A stretch of 40,223 nt of DNA from Paracoccaceae bacterium. GTDB taxonomy: Bacteria; Pseudomonadota; Alphaproteobacteria; Rhodobacterales; Rhodobacteraceae. A program made the position numbers and the translations under genes. The stretch's first letter is position 1; every line of letters begins with the position of its first letter. Positions 24,678 to 33,084 of this stretch are shown here, in pieces. Location: NCBI GenBank assembly GCA_028284705.1, contig JANQRE010000030.1, positions 1 through 40,223 of the forward strand, given 5' to 3'. The notes beneath the pieces were generated by a model that saw only the letters and a list, made by a program, of their open reading frames with translations, was not told where the DNA came from and did no database searches.

Positions 24678-24697
24678 GCCGGGGGCAAGCCCCCGGC
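24678..24697. terminator. Perfect GC-rich hairpin between convergent genes
   Basis: GCCGGGGGC (24678-24686) and GCCCCCGGC (24689-24697) are perfect 9-bp arms around AA. It sits between the convergent stops at 24635 (+) and 24708 (-). There is no T-run, so it is either a bidirectional terminator or a repetitive extragenic palindrome. I see only one copy of this exact sequence in the window. Confidence 0.5.
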
Positions 24698-24707
24698 TAC
24701 TCCGCCT

Positions 24708-25520
24708 CTAATGGGCCGCGCGCTCGACGGGGTCGAGTAGCGTGCGCCCGCCATCGACCGTCATGATCTGACCGGTCACGAACCCTGCCCCCTCTGAGCA
24801 AAGGAACTGCGCGGCATCGGCCACCTCATTGGGTCCAGCAATCCGGCCCAAGGGCGTGTTCTCGATGATCGTGTCGCGCATATTGCTGTCTTCCTTGATC
24901 GCATCCTTCAGAGATGCACTCATGACCGAGCCAAACGCAATCGCATTCACCCGGATGCGCTGCGGTGCAAGCGCGACGGCCATGGTGCGGGTCATCTGAT
25001 CCATCGCCGCAGTCGCGATGGAAAACCCCATCAAGCCGGGCCGCGTCCGTCGGGCAGCAATAGAGGACAGATTGACGATCGTGCCTGCGATATCACCATC
25101 TTCGATCTCTTCTTGCTCCGCCTGTTTGATCATGCGTTTCGCGATCACCTGGCTGAGCCGCAGGCTCGCCATCAGGTTCTGATTGAGCATCGTCTCAACG
25201 CTGGCATCGGCGGGGTCCATAGGGTCCGTGGGCAAGACCTGGCGGGAGGCATTCACCAAGATATCGACCCGATCAAACGCATCGATTGTGGCCGAGAGCA
25301 GGTTCGCCTGGCTCAGTTTCTCCCGCAGATCGCCATTAAACGCCCGCGCCTGACCATCTTCATCCTCCAACTGACCCACCTCGTCCTTGAGGCGCGCCTC
25401 GTCGCGGTCGGCGAAGACAACATTCGCACCTTGGGCGATAAAATGGCGGGCAATGGCGAGGCCAACACCATTGGCGGCCCCTGTGACGATGGCAGTTTTT
25501 CCGGCGATTGAGAATGACAT
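24708..25520 (-). CDS. SDR-family protein lacking the catalytic Tyr and Lys
   Basis: This is a 270-residue short-chain dehydrogenase-like protein. The cofactor-binding motif TGAANGVG (13-20) and the DRDEARL strand end are intact, and the serine strand TIVNLSSIAARR (148-159) is present. The NNAG motif reads NASR (90-93). The YxxxK motif is replaced by FSIAT, with Phe166 for Tyr and Thr170 for Lys. The C-terminal VTGQIMTVDGGRT is normal. It can probably bind NAD(P) but should not catalyse by the classical mechanism. A binding or regulatory role is possible (inference). It is the third gene of a clpS-rsmC-like-SDR run, 30 bp after the methyltransferase. The frame is intact, so it is not decaying as a pseudogene. 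Confidence 0.85.
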   Translation of the reverse strand: MSFSIAGKTAIVTGAANGVGLAIARHFIAQGANVVFADRDEARLKDEVGQLEDEDGQARAFNGDLREKLSQANLLSATIDAFDRVDILVNASRQVLPTDPMDPADASVETMLNQNLMASLRLSQVIAKRMIKQAEQEEIEDGDIAGTIVNLSSIAARRTRPGLMGFSIATAAMDQMTRTMAVALAPQRIRVNAIAFGSVMSASLKDAIKEDSNMRDTIIENTPLGRIAGPNEVADAAQFLCSEGAGFVTGQIMTVDGGRTLLDPVERAAH

Positions 25521-25550
25521 GGGACGTCCTGTCTGGATTGCGGAATTGGC

Positions 25551-26555
25551 TTAAGTTACGCGACTGCGCGCGGCAGGGCGAGATTGTTTTGTCCGGGTCG
25601 GGATGCGCGCATGCAGCACTTTGAAACCGGCATTCTCTGTAATCGTTTCGACCGAGCGGAAATGTTCGGCCAGCGTCGTCTCATAGGGCAGCGTGCGATT
25701 GGCAACGCACCAAAGCGCGCCCTTGGGCGCGAGACAAGTCGCCGCTCTTCGCAGGAAAGCGCGTCCGATCTCTGGGTCCGGCTTACGAGAGGTGTGAAAG
25801 GGCGGATTGCACAGGATCACATCATATTCGCCCACATGCGCCTGGACATCGCCCCAGATGATCTCGGCACGCGGGTCCATCACATTGCGGCGGGCGGCCT
25901 CGGCGGCATGAAAATCCGCTTCGATCAGCGTCGCGGAGGTGATCTCCGGGCTCTGCGACAAGGCCATATGCGACAGATACCCCCATCCCGCGCCAAAATC
26001 CGCGAGGCGGCCCATCAGGGCTGATGTGCAGCTCGCCAAAAGCGCTGACCCGCCATCGACGCCATCTGCGGAAAAAATGCCGGGCCAGGTCTGAAAGCCG
26101 TCCGCGATCAGCCTCCAATCGCTCCTCCAAGCATCAGGGGCACGGCCCAGATTGACCATCCAGGCGAGTTTCCCATGCGCCTTGGCATAGGTCTCGACAT
26201 CAGCAATGGATTTCAACGCCTTGATTGCGCTGTCCACACCATCTGTCTTGTCGCCTTCCAGGACGATCAGGCCTCCGGGATCGGTCAGCTCCATGGCCCG
26301 AGAAAGCAGATCGAGCGTCGCCTCACGGGCACGGTGACAAAACACGACAGAGGCCGCAACTTGGCCCTCCGGTGTCGGCGTGACACGAAATCCGGCCCGT
26401 CGGAATTGATCAAATACCGGCGCAAAGGCCTGGCTCAGGTAGGCATCTTCCACCGGCGGCTGGAACCCCTCCGGCGCATTCCAAAACCCGACCGGTCCAT
26501 CCGGCAAGACCAAAAGACCTTTGTCCAAAGCGAGGGAAAGACGGGTGGGTGCCAT
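25551..26555 (-). CDS. RsmC/RlmG-like class I methyltransferase
   Basis: This is a predicted SAM-dependent rRNA guanine-N2 methyltransferase, 334 residues. It has the two-domain layout of RsmC: a degenerate N-terminal methyltransferase-like half and a catalytic C-terminal half. In the latter, LADFGAGWGYLSHMAL is the SAM-binding motif I, EADFHAAEAARRN is motif II and VILCNPPFH is the NPPF catalytic motif of N-methyltransferases. The C-terminal tail is Arg-rich, suiting RNA contact. It starts 24 bp after clpS and is followed 30 bp later by the SDR, so the three are likely one transcript. The precise rRNA position modified cannot be read. Confidence 0.88.
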   Translation of the reverse strand: MAPTRLSLALDKGLLVLPDGPVGFWNAPEGFQPPVEDAYLSQAFAPVFDQFRRAGFRVTPTPEGQVAASVVFCHRAREATLDLLSRAMELTDPGGLIVLEGDKTDGVDSAIKALKSIADVETYAKAHGKLAWMVNLGRAPDAWRSDWRLIADGFQTWPGIFSADGVDGGSALLASCTSALMGRLADFGAGWGYLSHMALSQSPEITSATLIEADFHAAEAARRNVMDPRAEIIWGDVQAHVGEYDVILCNPPFHTSRKPDPEIGRAFLRRAATCLAPKGALWCVANRTLPYETTLAEHFRSVETITENAGFKVLHARIPTRTKQSRPAARSRVT

Positions 26556-26579
26556 TGGAAAGACAGACGCAGACCGCGC

Positions 26580-26900
26580 CTATTCCTTCTCCATCGTGCA
26601 TTGCAACGGATGCTGATTGCGGCGCGCAAAATCCATCACCTGCGCCACTTTCGTCTCGGCAATCTCGAAGGCGAACACGCCAACGACGGCGACGCCTTTC
26701 TTATGCACGGTCAGCATGATCTCCACCGATTGTGCGTGATTGAGCCCGAAAAAGCGCTCCAGAACCATCACGACAAATTCCATCGGCGTATAGTCGTCGT
26801 TCAGCAGCAGCACCTTATAGAGCGGCGGCCGCTTGGTTTTCGGCTTGGTCTCGGTGATCACAGCGATGTCGCTGTCACCATCCTCTGGCTTATCCGACAT
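26580..26900 (-). CDS. clpS: ATP-dependent Clp protease adaptor ClpS
   Basis: This adaptor delivers N-end-rule substrates to ClpAP. It has 106 residues. A flexible N-terminal tail is followed by the core: [20 protein letters not shown], which contains the N-degron pocket Asn-Asp and Met, then [12 protein letters not shown] with the His-Lys of the family and the C-terminal helix. I take ATG 26900; a start 7 codons further up is possible. It is divergent from a HAD phosphatase gene across about 107 bp and leads the clpS-rsmC-like-SDR run. clpA is not adjacent. Confidence 0.95.
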   Translation of the reverse strand: MSDKPEDGDSDIAVITETKPKTKRPPLYKVLLLNDDYTPMEFVVMVLERFFGLNHAQSVEIMLTVHKKGVAVVGVFAFEIAETKVAQVMDFARRNQHPLQCTMEKE

Positions 26901-27007
26901 ATATATCCGGTGGTCTGTCACGGGCGGGCAAACTCTGGTTGGCGGTCTTTCAGTGGATCGGCCTTACTATATAAGAGGACCCATAGTCCAGAAAAGGGGG
27001 GCGTTGC

Positions 27008-27712
27008 GTGGCATCGTTAAAAAACATCACAACTTTGGGGTTTGATGCCGATGATACGCTTTGGCAGAACGAGGAGTTCTTCCGTCTGACGCAAAGCCGG
27101 TTTGCCGAGCTTCTGGCGGATTTTGCCGATCCAGACCATCTGGCCGAGCGGCTGTTGCAGGCCGAGAGGCGCAATCTTGGGCATTACGGCTTCGGCATCA
27201 AGGGCTTCATGCTGTCGATGATTGAAACCGCGATTGAGGTGACTGAGGAGCGCGTTCCAGCCTCGGTGATTTCCGAAATCATCGCCACGGGCCAAGAGAT
27301 GCTGGCCCATCCGATCCATCTCCTGCCGCATGCCCGCGAGACCGTCGAAGGGCTGGCAGAGCGGTTCAAACTTGTGCTGATCACCAAGGGCGATCTTCTC
27401 GATCAGGAGCGCAAATTGGCCCAATCGGGTCTGGGTGAGATGTTCGATGCGGTGGAAATTGTCTCAGACAAGGTCCCGCAGACCTATATCCGTGCCTTCA
27501 TGCGCCACGGTGACGGGCCCGAACGCGCCATGATGGTGGGCAATTCGATGAAATCCGATGTGGTCCCAGCCATCGAGGCCGGTGGCTGGGGCGTGCATGT
27601 GCCTGCGAAGTTTGAATGGGAGATTGAAAAAGCCGAGGCGCCGGTGGACCATCCCCGGTTTCGCGTGCTTAACGATCTGAGCGGTCTGAAGAGCCTGCTC
27701 GCCGAGGTTTAA
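27008..27712 (+). CDS. HAD-family hydrolase (phosphatase-like)
   Basis: This is a haloacid dehalogenase-superfamily phosphohydrolase, 234 residues. Motif I is GFDADDTLW with nucleophile Asp13 and acid/base Asp15. Motif II is VLITKGD, with the usual Ser/Thr. The Lys of motif III is in VSDKVPQTY, and motif IV lies in MMVGNSMKSDVVPA. The helical cap between about residues 20 and 95 indicates a C1-type cap. Translation starts at GTG 27008. No substrate can be deduced. Its stop overlaps the DUF4387 gene stop on the opposite strand. Confidence 0.9.
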   Translation: MASLKNITTLGFDADDTLWQNEEFFRLTQSRFAELLADFADPDHLAERLLQAERRNLGHYGFGIKGFMLSMIETAIEVTEERVPASVISEIIATGQEMLAHPIHLLPHARETVEGLAERFKLVLITKGDLLDQERKLAQSGLGEMFDAVEIVSDKVPQTYIRAFMRHGDGPERAMMVGNSMKSDVVPAIEAGGWGVHVPAKFEWEIEKAEAPVDHPRFRVLNDLSGLKSLLAEV

Positions 27713-28014
27713 ATCTCAAGCTCTCCAAGCAGCGCGGCATAAGATGCCCCATGCATGTCCCGGTCTTCAATGGAGCCTTGCACCGCCGGGCGCGGCAGGC
27801 TGAACTTCACAACGCTCAAATCCTCGATATCGAAGCGTTTCAGCTGATTGGTCGTCAATGCAAATGCCTCGGCAACTTGTGCGGTATGCAAGCGGGATTT
27901 GACCATCCGATAGGCCTCGGGCGAGCCGCAGAAAATATCGACGGTCAGCCAGAATGGCCCGGCATTCTTCGAGCGGATTTTTAAGACTTCGTCGCGCAGT
28001 TTAGCCAAGGTCAA
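27709..28014 (-). CDS. DUF4387 protein, AtuA partner
   Basis: This is a small protein of 101 residues of the DUF4387 family, which in many bacteria follows or is fused to AtuA-type proteins (family knowledge). LRDEVLKIRSKNAGPFWLTVDIFC near the N-terminus and RFDIEDLSVVKFSLPRPAVQGS near the middle are characteristic. It overlaps the end of atuA by 14 bp, so it is translated with it and probably forms a complex with it. It is the last gene of the tctCBA-atuA run. Biochemical role is unknown to me. Confidence 0.85.
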   Translation of the reverse strand: MTLAKLRDEVLKIRSKNAGPFWLTVDIFCGSPEAYRMVKSRLHTAQVAEAFALTTNQLKRFDIEDLSVVKFSLPRPAVQGSIEDRDMHGASYAALLGELEI

Positions 28015-29356
28015 TCACCTCAAGACGGAACGCCTCCATCGGGTCATCAAGCGCCATGACATGGTTCAACGCGAATTCGTAGATCTGACCGCGCGGCATC
28101 TCGGCGGGCGAGAAGAGGAATGCAAAGGTCGGTTGCTCCTCCCCCTGCGTGAGCGGGTGGTGCAACAGATAAGGGTTCAGCAATTTGCCGATCTCATTGG
28201 ACAACGCTTCGGTTTTCGCCGTGACAATACCAAGCGCGCCGATCTCGTGCGGGTTCGGCACGGCGGTTTCCAGCGGGCCGAAACTTGCCGTGTGGCCGAT
28301 CAGCCGGATTTCGATGCGAAATTCGTCATCGCTCAGCCCCAACCGATCCCGCGCCTTGGCAGAGCACTTGGCGATGATGTCATTGGCCCAAAGTTGGGCG
28401 TTTTCCACATAGTTCGGGTCTCGCAACAGCGCCATGAGCACAGTCTGAAACCCTGCAGGGCGCGCGCCCTCGAGTTTCACGGTATAACGCTCGGACGGCA
28501 CCCATTCGGAGCCCGTGACCCGCACGCTGGTCTCGTCGAGGGCCTCATATTTGGCGCCTGTCACATCGAGATGCCCGCCCGGTTCATAAAGGATGAACGG
28601 ATCGGAATTCTCATAAAGCATATGGGCCGAGACGGTGTGAGGGCTCGCTTGCGCACCATCCGCAAGTGGCGTGACGGTAAACCCTTCGGCATCGAACTCG
28701 ATCAGGATCACGCCGGATTGCGGGTTGGTCGCACATAGCGCACCACATTCCCCGATCTTCGCGCCATGCCAGGCGCCACCGGAATGGCAGCCCCGCTGCA
28801 AAGGCAGGGCGGAGATGATCGCCGTATCCGTCGCCCGCCCCGCAATGACAATATCCGCCCCGGTGTCGAGCGCCGCCTGCACCTGCTCCGCCCCGGCGAG
28901 AGCCACGACATTTGTGCAGGCCCGGATATCATCGGGCATCACATCCGGCGCGTTTGGCAGCGCCTCGATGCGACCGTTTCCATAGATTTTTGCAATCTTC
29001 TCAGGGTCTTGCCCGCTGCGCAGCACCGCAACCTTGACGGGGCTGCCCTGCTCTTTCGCAATCTCCCGGGTGATGTCGAGCATCCAGTCCACGGCACTGT
29101 CCGCGCCACATGTCCCAGCCGTGCCAATCAGCAGCGGGCAGTCGGCCTCGGCCCGCGCCTCCATCAGTCCGGCCCATTCGATCTTGGTCGAGGAGCGCGC
29201 ATATTTCGACACACCGCGACCAAGATAATGCGGCCCGCTATCGGTCGATCCCCCGTCAATCGCAATGATATCCGGCTTGGCGGCAATCCCGCGCGCCAAG
29301 GCCTCCTTGTCGTAATTGAGGCCAAGCGCCCCGGACGGGACCAGCACCTTAACCAT
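28001..29356 (-). CDS. AtuA-family protein (DUF1446)
   Basis: This is a 451-residue AtuA/DUF1446 protein, named after a gene of acyclic terpene utilisation in Pseudomonas. Family landmarks are AIDGGSTDSGPHYLG near residues 33-47, LIGTAGTCGADSAVDW and VVALAGAEQVQ, with a C-terminal segment near FAFLFSPAEMPRGQIYEF. Its ATG overlaps the tctA stop by 1 bp, so it is coupled to a tricarboxylate-type transporter. This places it in metabolism of the imported acid rather than of terpenes (inference). No signal peptide. The catalysed reaction is not known to me; a hydro-lyase or isomerase acting on a hydroxy-polycarboxylate is one possibility. Confidence 0.87.
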   Translation of the reverse strand: MVKVLVPSGALGLNYDKEALARGIAAKPDIIAIDGGSTDSGPHYLGRGVSKYARSSTKIEWAGLMEARAEADCPLLIGTAGTCGADSAVDWMLDITREIAKEQGSPVKVAVLRSGQDPEKIAKIYGNGRIEALPNAPDVMPDDIRACTNVVALAGAEQVQAALDTGADIVIAGRATDTAIISALPLQRGCHSGGAWHGAKIGECGALCATNPQSGVILIEFDAEGFTVTPLADGAQASPHTVSAHMLYENSDPFILYEPGGHLDVTGAKYEALDETSVRVTGSEWVPSERYTVKLEGARPAGFQTVLMALLRDPNYVENAQLWANDIIAKCSAKARDRLGLSDDEFRIEIRLIGHTASFGPLETAVPNPHEIGALGIVTAKTEALSNEIGKLLNPYLLHHPLTQGEEQPTFAFLFSPAEMPRGQIYEFALNHVMALDDPMEAFRLEVIDLG

Positions 29357-30861
29357 CAGTCAGTGATCGCTTGTGGTTTCTTCAGGACGCCGCGCAGGAA
29401 CATCGGTGCGATGAAGCCGGCAATGGCAAAGGCCCAAAGCCCCACCGCAATCGGGCTGGAGAAGAGATACATCGGGTCTCCGTCGGACAGCGTCATGGCG
29501 CGGCGCAATGCGTCCTCCATATTGCCACCGAGAAGGATGCCGAGGATCACCGGCACCGTTGGCACGTCAAGCTTGCGCAGGAAGTAGCCGAGCACGCCGA
29601 AGCCCACCATGAGAAGCAGGTCGAAATAGCTGCCGGTCAGGGAATAGATGCCAACGAAGGAGACCATCGTGACCCCGGGCAGCAAGACCCAGGCAGGCAC
29701 GGTCAGCACCCGTACGAAGATTTTCACCATCGGCACGTTCATCAACAAGAGCACCACATTGGCAATCAGCAGAGAGGCGATGAGGCCCCAGACCACATCT
29801 GCATTGTCAGTGAAAAGCGTCGGTCCGGGCGTGATGTTCAGCGTCATCAGAAGCGCCAGCAGCACCGCCGTGGTGCCCGAACCCGGCACGCCGAGCGTCA
29901 GCATCGGCACAAGCGCCCCGCCGGCAGCGGAGTTGTTCCCGGCCTCAGGTGCGGCCACGCCTTTAGGCACGCCGGTGCCGAACCCGCCCTTGTCTCCGGC
30001 GATGGATTTCTCCGACATATAGGCCAGGAACGAGCCGAGCGACGCCCCCGCGCCGGGCAAAACGCCCGCGATGAAACCCACGCCCGAGGCGCGCAGCATC
30101 GTCCATTTTGTCGAGAAGATATCCTTCCACGGCACCCGGACCTTCTCAAGCTTCACGCCGAGCGAGGAGCCTTTGCCATGGCTCTCGATGAAGAAGAAAA
30201 TCTCCGCGATGGCGAAGAGACCGACAATGGCGACGAGGAAATCGACCCCGTCATAAAGGTGCAGGTTGCCGCCCGTCAGACGCGGCAGGCCGGAGGAGGA
30301 ATCCACGCCGACCATGGCAATGCCAAGCCCAATACAAGCCGCAAGCGCCGCTTTGGCCTGGTTGTTGGACGCCATGCCGCCTAGCGTACAGAACGCCAGC
30401 ATATAAAGCGCAAAATATTCGGCAGGCCCGAAGTAGAACGCCACACGCGCCAGCGTCGGCGCCAGCAGCATCAACCCCACAGTGGCCAGAAACGCACCCA
30501 CGAAAGAGGCTACACCGGACAGCACCAAGGCGTCGCCCGCACGGCCCTGTTTGGCCATCGGATAGCCGTCGAGCGTCGTCATCAGCGCCGGTTCATCGCC
30601 CGGGATGTTGAGCAAGATCGACGATATTCGCCCGCCATACATGGCTCCGTAATAGACGGCGGTCATCAGCACCAAGGCGGAGGTCGCATCGAGACCAAGC
30701 GTGAAGGTGATCGGGATCAGGATCGCCACACCGTTCGAGGGCCCAAGCCCCGGCAGCGCGCCGATGATCGTGCCTAAGAAACAGCCGCAGACGGCTAAAA
30801 ACAGCGTGTAAGGCGAAAGGGCGACGGAGAAACCGAGCGCGAGGTTGGAGAGGATTTCCAT
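29356..30861 (-). CDS. tctA: Tripartite tricarboxylate transporter, large permease TctA
   Basis: This is the large membrane subunit of a TTT-family secondary transporter, which imports carboxylates with an ion gradient. It has 501 residues with about 11-12 hydrophobic segments. The N-terminal signature GALPGLGPSNGVAILIP and the second, internally repeated motif GVLPGAGASLGSFLAYM mark the inverted-repeat binding regions. The order on the - strand is tctC, tctB, tctA, atuA, DUF4387, all overlapping or within 1 bp. Substrate is not determined; citrate-like acids are typical. Confidence 0.95.
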   Translation of the reverse strand: MEILSNLALGFSVALSPYTLFLAVCGCFLGTIIGALPGLGPSNGVAILIPITFTLGLDATSALVLMTAVYYGAMYGGRISSILLNIPGDEPALMTTLDGYPMAKQGRAGDALVLSGVASFVGAFLATVGLMLLAPTLARVAFYFGPAEYFALYMLAFCTLGGMASNNQAKAALAACIGLGIAMVGVDSSSGLPRLTGGNLHLYDGVDFLVAIVGLFAIAEIFFFIESHGKGSSLGVKLEKVRVPWKDIFSTKWTMLRASGVGFIAGVLPGAGASLGSFLAYMSEKSIAGDKGGFGTGVPKGVAAPEAGNNSAAGGALVPMLTLGVPGSGTTAVLLALLMTLNITPGPTLFTDNADVVWGLIASLLIANVVLLLMNVPMVKIFVRVLTVPAWVLLPGVTMVSFVGIYSLTGSYFDLLLMVGFGVLGYFLRKLDVPTVPVILGILLGGNMEDALRRAMTLSDGDPMYLFSSPIAVGLWAFAIAGFIAPMFLRGVLKKPQAITD

Positions 30862-30862
30862 C

Positions 30863-31354
30863 TCAATGGCCTCCGACGAAGGGGATCAGGATCGCGAAGG
30901 CGTCCCACAGCTTCTGCGCTGTCGGGATGCGATAGGCGACAATATTGCCAAGGCCCAAGGCGAACTTGAAGAGAACGAACAGACCCAAGGACAGGCCGAT
31001 ACCTGACAAGGTTGCCGGGATCGCACGCGGTGAGATTTGGTAACTCAAAACACCAGCAGCAATCGCTGTCGGCAGGATGAACCCAAGCGGCGTCAGCATC
31101 ACGGCATAGACCGCCAGAACCAGCACAGCGAGCGCCATGTTGATCCAGGTGCCCGCGACGGGCCATTCGGGATCGGGGTCGGGCTTGAACACGATTGTCA
31201 GCGCACAGATCGCCGCCACGCCACCGATCAGAAAGGGAAAGAGCTTCGGCAAAAACTCTCCGGAGAACAAGTTCGTCTGAATCTGAGAGGCGGCCGCGAG
31301 ATACGCGACCGCCGTGATCAGAGCAATCAGACCGAAAATTCGGTCTGCGGCCAT
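30863..31354 (-). CDS. tctB: Tripartite tricarboxylate transporter, small permease TctB
   Basis: This is the small membrane subunit of the TTT transporter, 163 residues with four hydrophobic segments near 5-23, 37-54, 72-102 and 110-135. Low sequence conservation is normal for TctB; the size, topology and position between tctC and tctA decide the call. Its ATG overlaps the tctC stop by one base (TAATG). It ends 1 bp before tctA. Confidence 0.9.
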   Translation of the reverse strand: MAADRIFGLIALITAVAYLAAASQIQTNLFSGEFLPKLFPFLIGGVAAICALTIVFKPDPDPEWPVAGTWINMALAVLVLAVYAVMLTPLGFILPTAIAAGVLSYQISPRAIPATLSGIGLSLGLFVLFKFALGLGNIVAYRIPTAQKLWDAFAILIPFVGGH

Positions 31355-32319
31355 TACTGGATGACCCCAAGCTCTTTGGACATTGTGGCGATATCAGCCA
31401 CCAGACCGTCAACATAGGACTGGAAGTCACCGCCAACCTTGGTGAACGGCGCCAGACCATTGTCGGCCATGGCTTTCGCCCAGTCGGGGCTGTCGGCCAC
31501 CTGTTGCAGCTTGTCGGCCCATTCGTTGAACTTCTCGTCCGAGATGCCCTTCGGCACATAGAGACCACGCCAGTTCACAGCGACCACATCGAAGCCCTGC
31601 TCCTTGGCGGTCGGGATGTCGTCAAAGCCCGGCACCCGCTCTTCGGTCATCACCGCGATGACCCGAATGTCGCCATTTGCCAGGAACGAAACCACTTCGG
31701 ACATGTCACCAGTCATCGCTTGCGTGAAGCCACCGACGGTCTGAGTGATCGCATCCGCGCCCCCATCAACACCGATATATTTCACTGACGTGATGTCCGT
31801 GAAGCCAGCCTTTTGCAGCACCATCAGCGGTTTCATGTGGTCGAACCCACCCACGGCAGAGCCGCCAGCGAAGGCGACCGAGCTTGGATCGGCTTTGATC
31901 GCATCGACCAGATCGTTCAGCGACTGATACGGGCTGTCGGCCGCTACAGCGATGATGCCGGGATCAGCACCGATAGCTCCAACGAAGCGCACTTCATCCG
32001 CAGTGCGACCCGCATAAGCGTTCTGCGCCAGACGCGTGGTCGTCGCGGACGATGCGGCGATGATCAGATCGGCATCGTCGCTGCGCTCGTTCACCACAGT
32101 GTTGAAGGCCAGACCGCCACCGGCGCCCGGCATATTGGTGACCTGCACCGGCTTATCGACAACGCCGATGTCATACATGATCTTGCCGATCTGACGGCAG
32201 GTGAAGTCCCAGCCACCACCAGGGTTGGCCGGTGCAATGCACTCAGCGGCAGAGACAGCGCCGCCCGAGACGGCAAGTACGGCACTCGTTGCGAGCGCCT
32301 TGAAAAGACGTTTGGTCAT
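31354..32319 (-). CDS. tctC: Tripartite tricarboxylate transporter, periplasmic binding protein TctC
   Basis: This is the periplasmic substrate-binding subunit, 321 residues with a signal peptide of about 24 residues (ends GGAVSAA). APANPGGGWDFTCRQIG is the ligand-loop motif of the Bug/TctC family, and NMPGAGGGLAFN is the second conserved loop. GLYVPKGISDEKFNEWADKLQ is the usual C-terminal signature. GGGAGGA precedes ATG 32319. It is the first gene of the operon, divergent from tctD, and probably the most strongly expressed. Bug proteins bind many carboxylates, so the ligand is open. Confidence 0.94.
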   Translation of the reverse strand: MTKRLFKALATSAVLAVSGGAVSAAECIAPANPGGGWDFTCRQIGKIMYDIGVVDKPVQVTNMPGAGGGLAFNTVVNERSDDADLIIAASSATTTRLAQNAYAGRTADEVRFVGAIGADPGIIAVAADSPYQSLNDLVDAIKADPSSVAFAGGSAVGGFDHMKPLMVLQKAGFTDITSVKYIGVDGGADAITQTVGGFTQAMTGDMSEVVSFLANGDIRVIAVMTEERVPGFDDIPTAKEQGFDVVAVNWRGLYVPKGISDEKFNEWADKLQQVADSPDWAKAMADNGLAPFTKVGGDFQSYVDGLVADIATMSKELGVIQ

Positions 32320-32375
32320 AAGTTCCTCCCTTTGACATCAGCGATTTCAGCACCGATGGTTAAAAGAACATGGCA

Positions 32376-32397
32376 AACCTGACACCAACCTGTCACG
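32376..32397. promoter_or_regulatory. Tandem 11-bp direct repeats, candidate TctD operator
   Basis: AACCTGACACC (32376-32386) is followed directly by AACCTGTCACG (32387-32397), with 9 of 11 bases equal. It also contains the inverted pair TGACA-N6-TGTCA (32380-32395). It lies in the 99-bp spacer between divergent tctC and tctD. Direct repeats at 11-bp spacing are the known target form of OmpR-type regulators, and TctD is one. The regulator assignment is inference. Confidence 0.5.
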
Positions 32398-32418
32398 CCA
32401 AAAGAAAGAGTGCCTCTC

Positions 32419-33084
32419 ATGCGGTTCCTGCTGATTGAGGATAATGCCAAACTGGCCGGCGCAGTGATGGAGCGTCTGCAACTCGACGGTCACGCGGTGG
32501 ACCATGCCGCTGATCTCGATGGGGCCAAGGCCTATATCTCCGCCGCCGATTACGACTTGATTTTATTAGATATTATGCTGCCCGACGGCGACGGGCGCGA
32601 ATTTCTGCAAGACCAGCGAAAGGCGGAAAAACGCACGCCTGTCATCGTGCTGACGGCGCGGTCAGCGGTCTCGGATCGGGTCAGTCTCCTTGATCTCGGC
32701 GCCGACGATTACATCACCAAACCCTTCGATTTTTCCGAGCTGGAAGCACGTTGCAGGGCCGTTTTGCGGCGTCAGGGCGGGGTCGCGGCGAACCGCAAAA
32801 CCTATTCCGGCGTGACCCTTGATTCGACCGCCGGAGAGCTGGCTTTTGCCGGGTCGAGCCACAGTCTGCGAAACCGCGAGCTGCGCCTTTTGGAGGTGTT
32901 TTTCAACGCGCCGGGTCGGGTGTTTTCCAAATCGCACCTGATGGACCGGATGTTTGCCTTTTCCGATGAGGCGTCTGAAAACGCCATCGAGGTCTATGTC
33001 GCGCGTTGCCGCAAACGGCTCGATGGGTCCGGAGCCAAGATCGAAACCGTACGAGGTCTCGGCTACCGAATGGTCGAAGCGTGA
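32419..33084 (+). CDS. tctD: OmpR-family response regulator TctD
   Basis: This is a DNA-binding response regulator of 221 residues. The receiver domain (1-115) has the acidic pair Glu7/Asp8, the phospho-acceptor Asp51 in LLDIMLPDGDG, Thr79 in VLTARS and Lys101 in ITKPFDF. The C-terminal winged helix covers about 125-220, ending KIETVRGLGYRM. I start at ATG 32419, after the purine-rich AAAGAG; a GTG at 32410 would add three residues. Its TGA overlaps the GTG of tctE (GTGA). It is divergent from tctCBA, which it most likely controls. Confidence 0.93.
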   Translation: MRFLLIEDNAKLAGAVMERLQLDGHAVDHAADLDGAKAYISAADYDLILLDIMLPDGDGREFLQDQRKAEKRTPVIVLTARSAVSDRVSLLDLGADDYITKPFDFSELEARCRAVLRRQGGVAANRKTYSGVTLDSTAGELAFAGSSHSLRNRELRLLEVFFNAPGRVFSKSHLMDRMFAFSDEASENAIEVYVARCRKRLDGSGAKIETVRGLGYRMVEA

